The notes under the pieces are model-generated. The model searched no databases. It was not told the origin of the DNA and saw only the letters and a program-made list of their open reading frames with translations. Positions 4,642 to 6,605 of a stretch of 6,605 bases of DNA are shown here, piece by piece. Source of the stretch: Chloroflexota bacterium (GTDB lineage Bacteria; Chloroflexota; Limnocylindria; Limnocylindrales; CSP1-4); the NCBI GenBank assembly GCA_021814735.1, contig JAKAHX010000093.1, positions 1 through 6,605 on the forward strand, given 5' to 3'. Each line of letters starts with the position of its first letter. Within the stretch, counting starts at the first letter, position 1. Both the position numbers and the translations under genes were made by a program.

Positions 4642-6605
4642 TCACACCGCGTGCAGGCCCAGCCGGCCGAACAGCCAGAGCTTGAACCAGTCGGTGAGCA
4701 CCGCCGAGAGCCCCACGGCCACGAGCACCGCGCCGACCACCGCCGGGCTGAGGGCGGCCATCAGCCAGCCGGCACTCGCCAGGATCGCCACGGCCACGAT
4801 GGCGCCGGTCGAGGCCACCACGAGCCAGGGTCCTGGTCGGGAGCTCCACGCGTGGCGTGGCTCCCGCACCAGGTAGACGGTCGCCTGGCTCTGGAACGCG
4901 AGCGTCACGAACCCGAGCGTCTGCACCTGGGTCGCATCGAGGCGCAGCAGCGCGCTGCCCGCCCAGAAGACCGCGAGCATCACGAGGAGCGAGGGCAGCG
5001 CGATGCCCAGGGCGCCGAGCAACAGCGGCCTGACCCGCCAGCGGTTCGGTCGCCGGGAGGACGTCGACCGATCGGTGGTGATGGCCATCGTGGCGAAGTC
5101 GTTGGCGAACAGCAGCAGCACCATGAGCAGCGGGCTCAGCGCGATGCGGCCGGTGGCCAGGAAGACCAGGGACAGGAAGACCGGGACCTCGAGCTTCTTG
5201 ATGCTCGAGTTGAGCGCGTAGGTCAGCATGCGCTGGTAGATCCGCCGGCTGAGGTCGATGGCGGCCACGACGTCGCCGAGGCCAGGCTGCGTCAGCACGA
5301 TGCTGGCGGCGGCGCGGGCCACGTCGGTCGCGTTGGCCACCGCGATCCCGACCTCCGCCTGCCGCAGGGCGGGCGCGTCGTTGACCCCGTCGCCCGTCAT
5401 GCCCACCACGTGGCCCTGCTCCTGGAGCCGGCGCACCAGGTTGAACTTGTCCTCGGGGAGCACGTCCGCGAGCACGGCGCAGTCCGGTGACAGCGCGCGG
5501 TCCCTGGTCTCGGCGGCGTCGCACGCGGCACCGACCAGTCCCACCTCGGCCGCGACGGCACGGGCCGTGGGGAGGGTGTCACCGGTGATCATGATCACCC
5601 GGAGCCCGAGTCGCTGGAGGTCCGCGATGAGGGCCCGGGACTCCGGGCGCGGTGGATCCTGCAGGCCCACGAGCCCGGCCAGGTGCAGCTCGGTGCGCTC
5701 GCCGCTCGCGATCGCCAGGACCCGCAGCCCCCGTGCGGCGAGGGCCTCCAGGTCCCGCTCGAGGGACGCTGGGCGATCGGCGCACAGGGCAGCCACGACC
5801 GGTGGCGCACCCTTCACCACGCGGATGGCGCCCTGCGCCAGCTGGACCTGCGCCTCGGAGATCTTGGTCTCGGGCGCGAACGGCGTGAAGCTCAGGCGGC
5901 GCGCGCCGGAGACGTCCGGCGGCCCACCCGCTTCCTCTGCCGGTGCGGAAGCGTCCATCTCCGCGCTGGCGCTGGCGTCGCTCCCGCCCCGCGCGCCGGC
6001 CGTGACATCACCCGCGCCCTGCGCGCCGGCGCTCGCATTGCCCGCGCCCTGCGCGCCGGCCAGGATCGCGAGGTCGATGGGGTCCTGCGTGGCGGCGTCC
6101 GAGGCCAGGGCGGCCAGGGCGAGCAGCGTCGCGGCGGTCTGGGGCGGATAGGCCACGGTCTCCGACAGGGCCAGCTGGTTGAGCGTGATGGTGCCCGTCT
6201 TGTCGGTGCAGGCCACGTCCATGCCGGCCGCCTCCTCGATGGCGGAGAGGCGCGTCGTCAGCACGCCACGTTCGGCCAGCTCGTGGGCGCCGAGGGCCCC
6301 GGCCAGCGCGAACGTGGCCGGCAGGGCCACGGGCACCGAGGCAAGGAGGAGCACCACGCCGAACGAGAGCATGTCCGTCAGCGAGCCGTGGCCGAGCAGT
6401 CCGATCCCCACCACCGCCGCCGCGAGGACCAGGTCGAGCGCCACCAGGGCGCGCACGATCTGCGTGACCACCGCCTCGAGGTGACTGGCCGTGCGGGCCG
6501 TGCGCACCAGCTCGGCGGTGTGTCCGAAGAACGTGTCACTGCCGGTGGCACTCACCGTGCCGGTGGCCTCGCCCCGGGTCACGGTGCTGCCCGCGTAGAC
6601 GGCGT
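4642..6605 (-). CDS. Plasma-membrane proton-efflux-type P-type ATPase (P3A-like), 5' end outside window
   Basis: The C-terminal 654 residues or so of a P-type ATPase; the frame is open through the right edge and its first visible residues (AVYAGSTVTRGEATG) belong to the actuator domain, so the GTG at 6582 is not the start. Numbering from that Val: TM4 motif VPVALP (83-88), phosphorylation site CTDKTGT (Asp127), DPIDLA (168-173), KGAP (258-261), MITGD (331-335), TGDGVNDAP (396-404), and the TM6 segment LLLFANDFATM with Asp495. The 'RLSAIEEAAGMDV' run before the catalytic Asp and the short, four-segment C-terminal membrane part match bacterial relatives of plant/fungal H+-ATPases rather than heavy-metal pumps. 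The role is ATP-driven cation export, probably H+, for pH homeostasis. Residues 175-220 are an unusual Ala/Gly-rich insertion. It converges with the universal stress gene. Confidence 0.9.
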   Translation of the reverse strand, partial: AVYAGSTVTRGEATGTVSATGSDTFFGHTAELVRTARTASHLEAVVTQIVRALVALDLVLAAAVVGIGLLGHGSLTDMLSFGVVLLLASVPVALPATFALAGALGAHELAERGVLTTRLSAIEEAAGMDVACTDKTGTITLNQLALSETVAYPPQTAATLLALAALASDAATQDPIDLAILAGAQGAGNASAGAQGAGDVTAGARGGSDASASAEMDASAPAEEAGGPPDVSGARRLSFTPFAPETKISEAQVQLAQGAIRVVKGAPPVVAALCADRPASLERDLEALAARGLRVLAIASGERTELHLAGLVGLQDPPRPESRALIADLQRLGLRVIMITGDTLPTARAVAAEVGLVGAACDAAETRDRALSPDCAVLADVLPEDKFNLVRRLQEQGHVVGMTGDGVNDAPALRQAEVGIAVANATDVARAAASIVLTQPGLGDVVAAIDLSRRIYQRMLTYALNSSIKKLEVPVFLSLVFLATGRIALSPLLMVLLLFANDFATMAITTDRSTSSRRPNRWRVRPLLLGALGIALPSLLVMLAVFWAGSALLRLDATQVQTLGFVTLAFQSQATVYLVREPRHAWSSRPGPWLVVASTGAIVAVAILASAGWLMAALSPAVVGAVLVAVGLSAVLTDWFKLWLFGRLGLHAV
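5971..6060 (-). repeat. In-frame 30-bp tandem repeat (three units) inside ATPase gene
   Basis: Three contiguous 30-bp units (5971-6000, 6001-6030, 6031-6060). The last two share an identical 20-bp half (6011-6030 and 6041-6060) and the first matches it at 17 of 20. On the minus strand they encode the decapeptides AGAQGAGNAS, AGAQGAGDVT and AGARGGSDAS. Because the period is a multiple of three, copy-number change would keep the reading frame. The repeat sits in the nucleotide-binding domain, between DPIDLAIL and SFTPFAPETK. Confidence 0.85.

Noticed and set aside
3737..5524. 595-codon minus-strand open frame crossing the ferredoxin, universal stress and ATPase genes
   Set aside because: Arg/Gly/Pro-rich without domains, and it overlaps three genes with clear family motifs in other frames.
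4651..6151. Plus-strand frames opposite the ATPase (279 and 297 codons)
   Set aside because: Complement shadows of a gene with intact P-type ATPase motifs.
6580..6582. GTG as the start codon of the ATPase
   Set aside because: The frame continues upstream with AVYAGST, a conserved part of the actuator domain, so the gene extends beyond the window.

Overview
The window is a GC-rich, gene-dense bacterial segment. Ribosome binding sites are strong (AGGAGG/GGAGG) before most genes, intergenic gaps are short, and many long antisense open frames are GC artefacts. The host cannot be fixed from sequence alone. The CxC-type ArsR regulator and the iron-sulfur gene pair look like those of high-GC Chloroflexota or Actinomycetota, while the universal stress protein and the P3A-type ATPase look equally at home in Betaproteobacteria or acidophilic Proteobacteria. 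No rRNA, tRNA, insertion sequence or CRISPR array is visible.

Left block (1-2926, all minus strand, transcribed right to left): a TauE/SafE-family anion exporter, an ArsR/SmtB repressor with a CVC metal or thiol motif, an ACR3/bile-acid-symporter-superfamily (BASS) exporter, an OsmC-like protein, and the first 25 codons of a probable carboxymuconolactone decarboxylase/AhpD-like gene that runs off the left edge. The gaps are 68, 46, 38 and 109 bp, so this is probably one operon. It reads as an arsenic or thiol/sulfur stress module: a thiol-sensing repressor, two exporters and two redox-type enzymes.

Middle block: a gene-free region of about 375 bp (2927-3301) separates this operon from a divergent plus-strand pair. 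The first gene of the pair is a small five-cysteine protein resembling the cysteine-rich N-terminus of HdrA-type proteins. The second is a dicluster-type ferredoxin in which the second cysteine of the first motif is Asp, as in Pyrococcus ferredoxin. Their stop and start codons overlap (ATGA), so they are very likely translationally coupled. The divergent region carries a 13-bp motif, TGTGACANNNCAG, once in front of each gene set.

Right block: a hairpin follows the ferredoxin. A degenerate 28-bp tandem repeat comes next, then a universal stress protein (plus strand). A convergent minus-strand P-type ATPase of the plasma-membrane proton-pump type enters from the right edge. It is missing its N-terminus here and carries an alanine/glycine-rich, 30-bp-period repeat insertion in its nucleotide-binding domain.

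Overall this is a stress-homeostasis neighbourhood: anion and metalloid export, thiol and peroxide handling, a low-potential electron-transfer pair, and pH or ion homeostasis. The least familiar parts are the HdrA-N-like/ferredoxin pair and the composition of the left operon.
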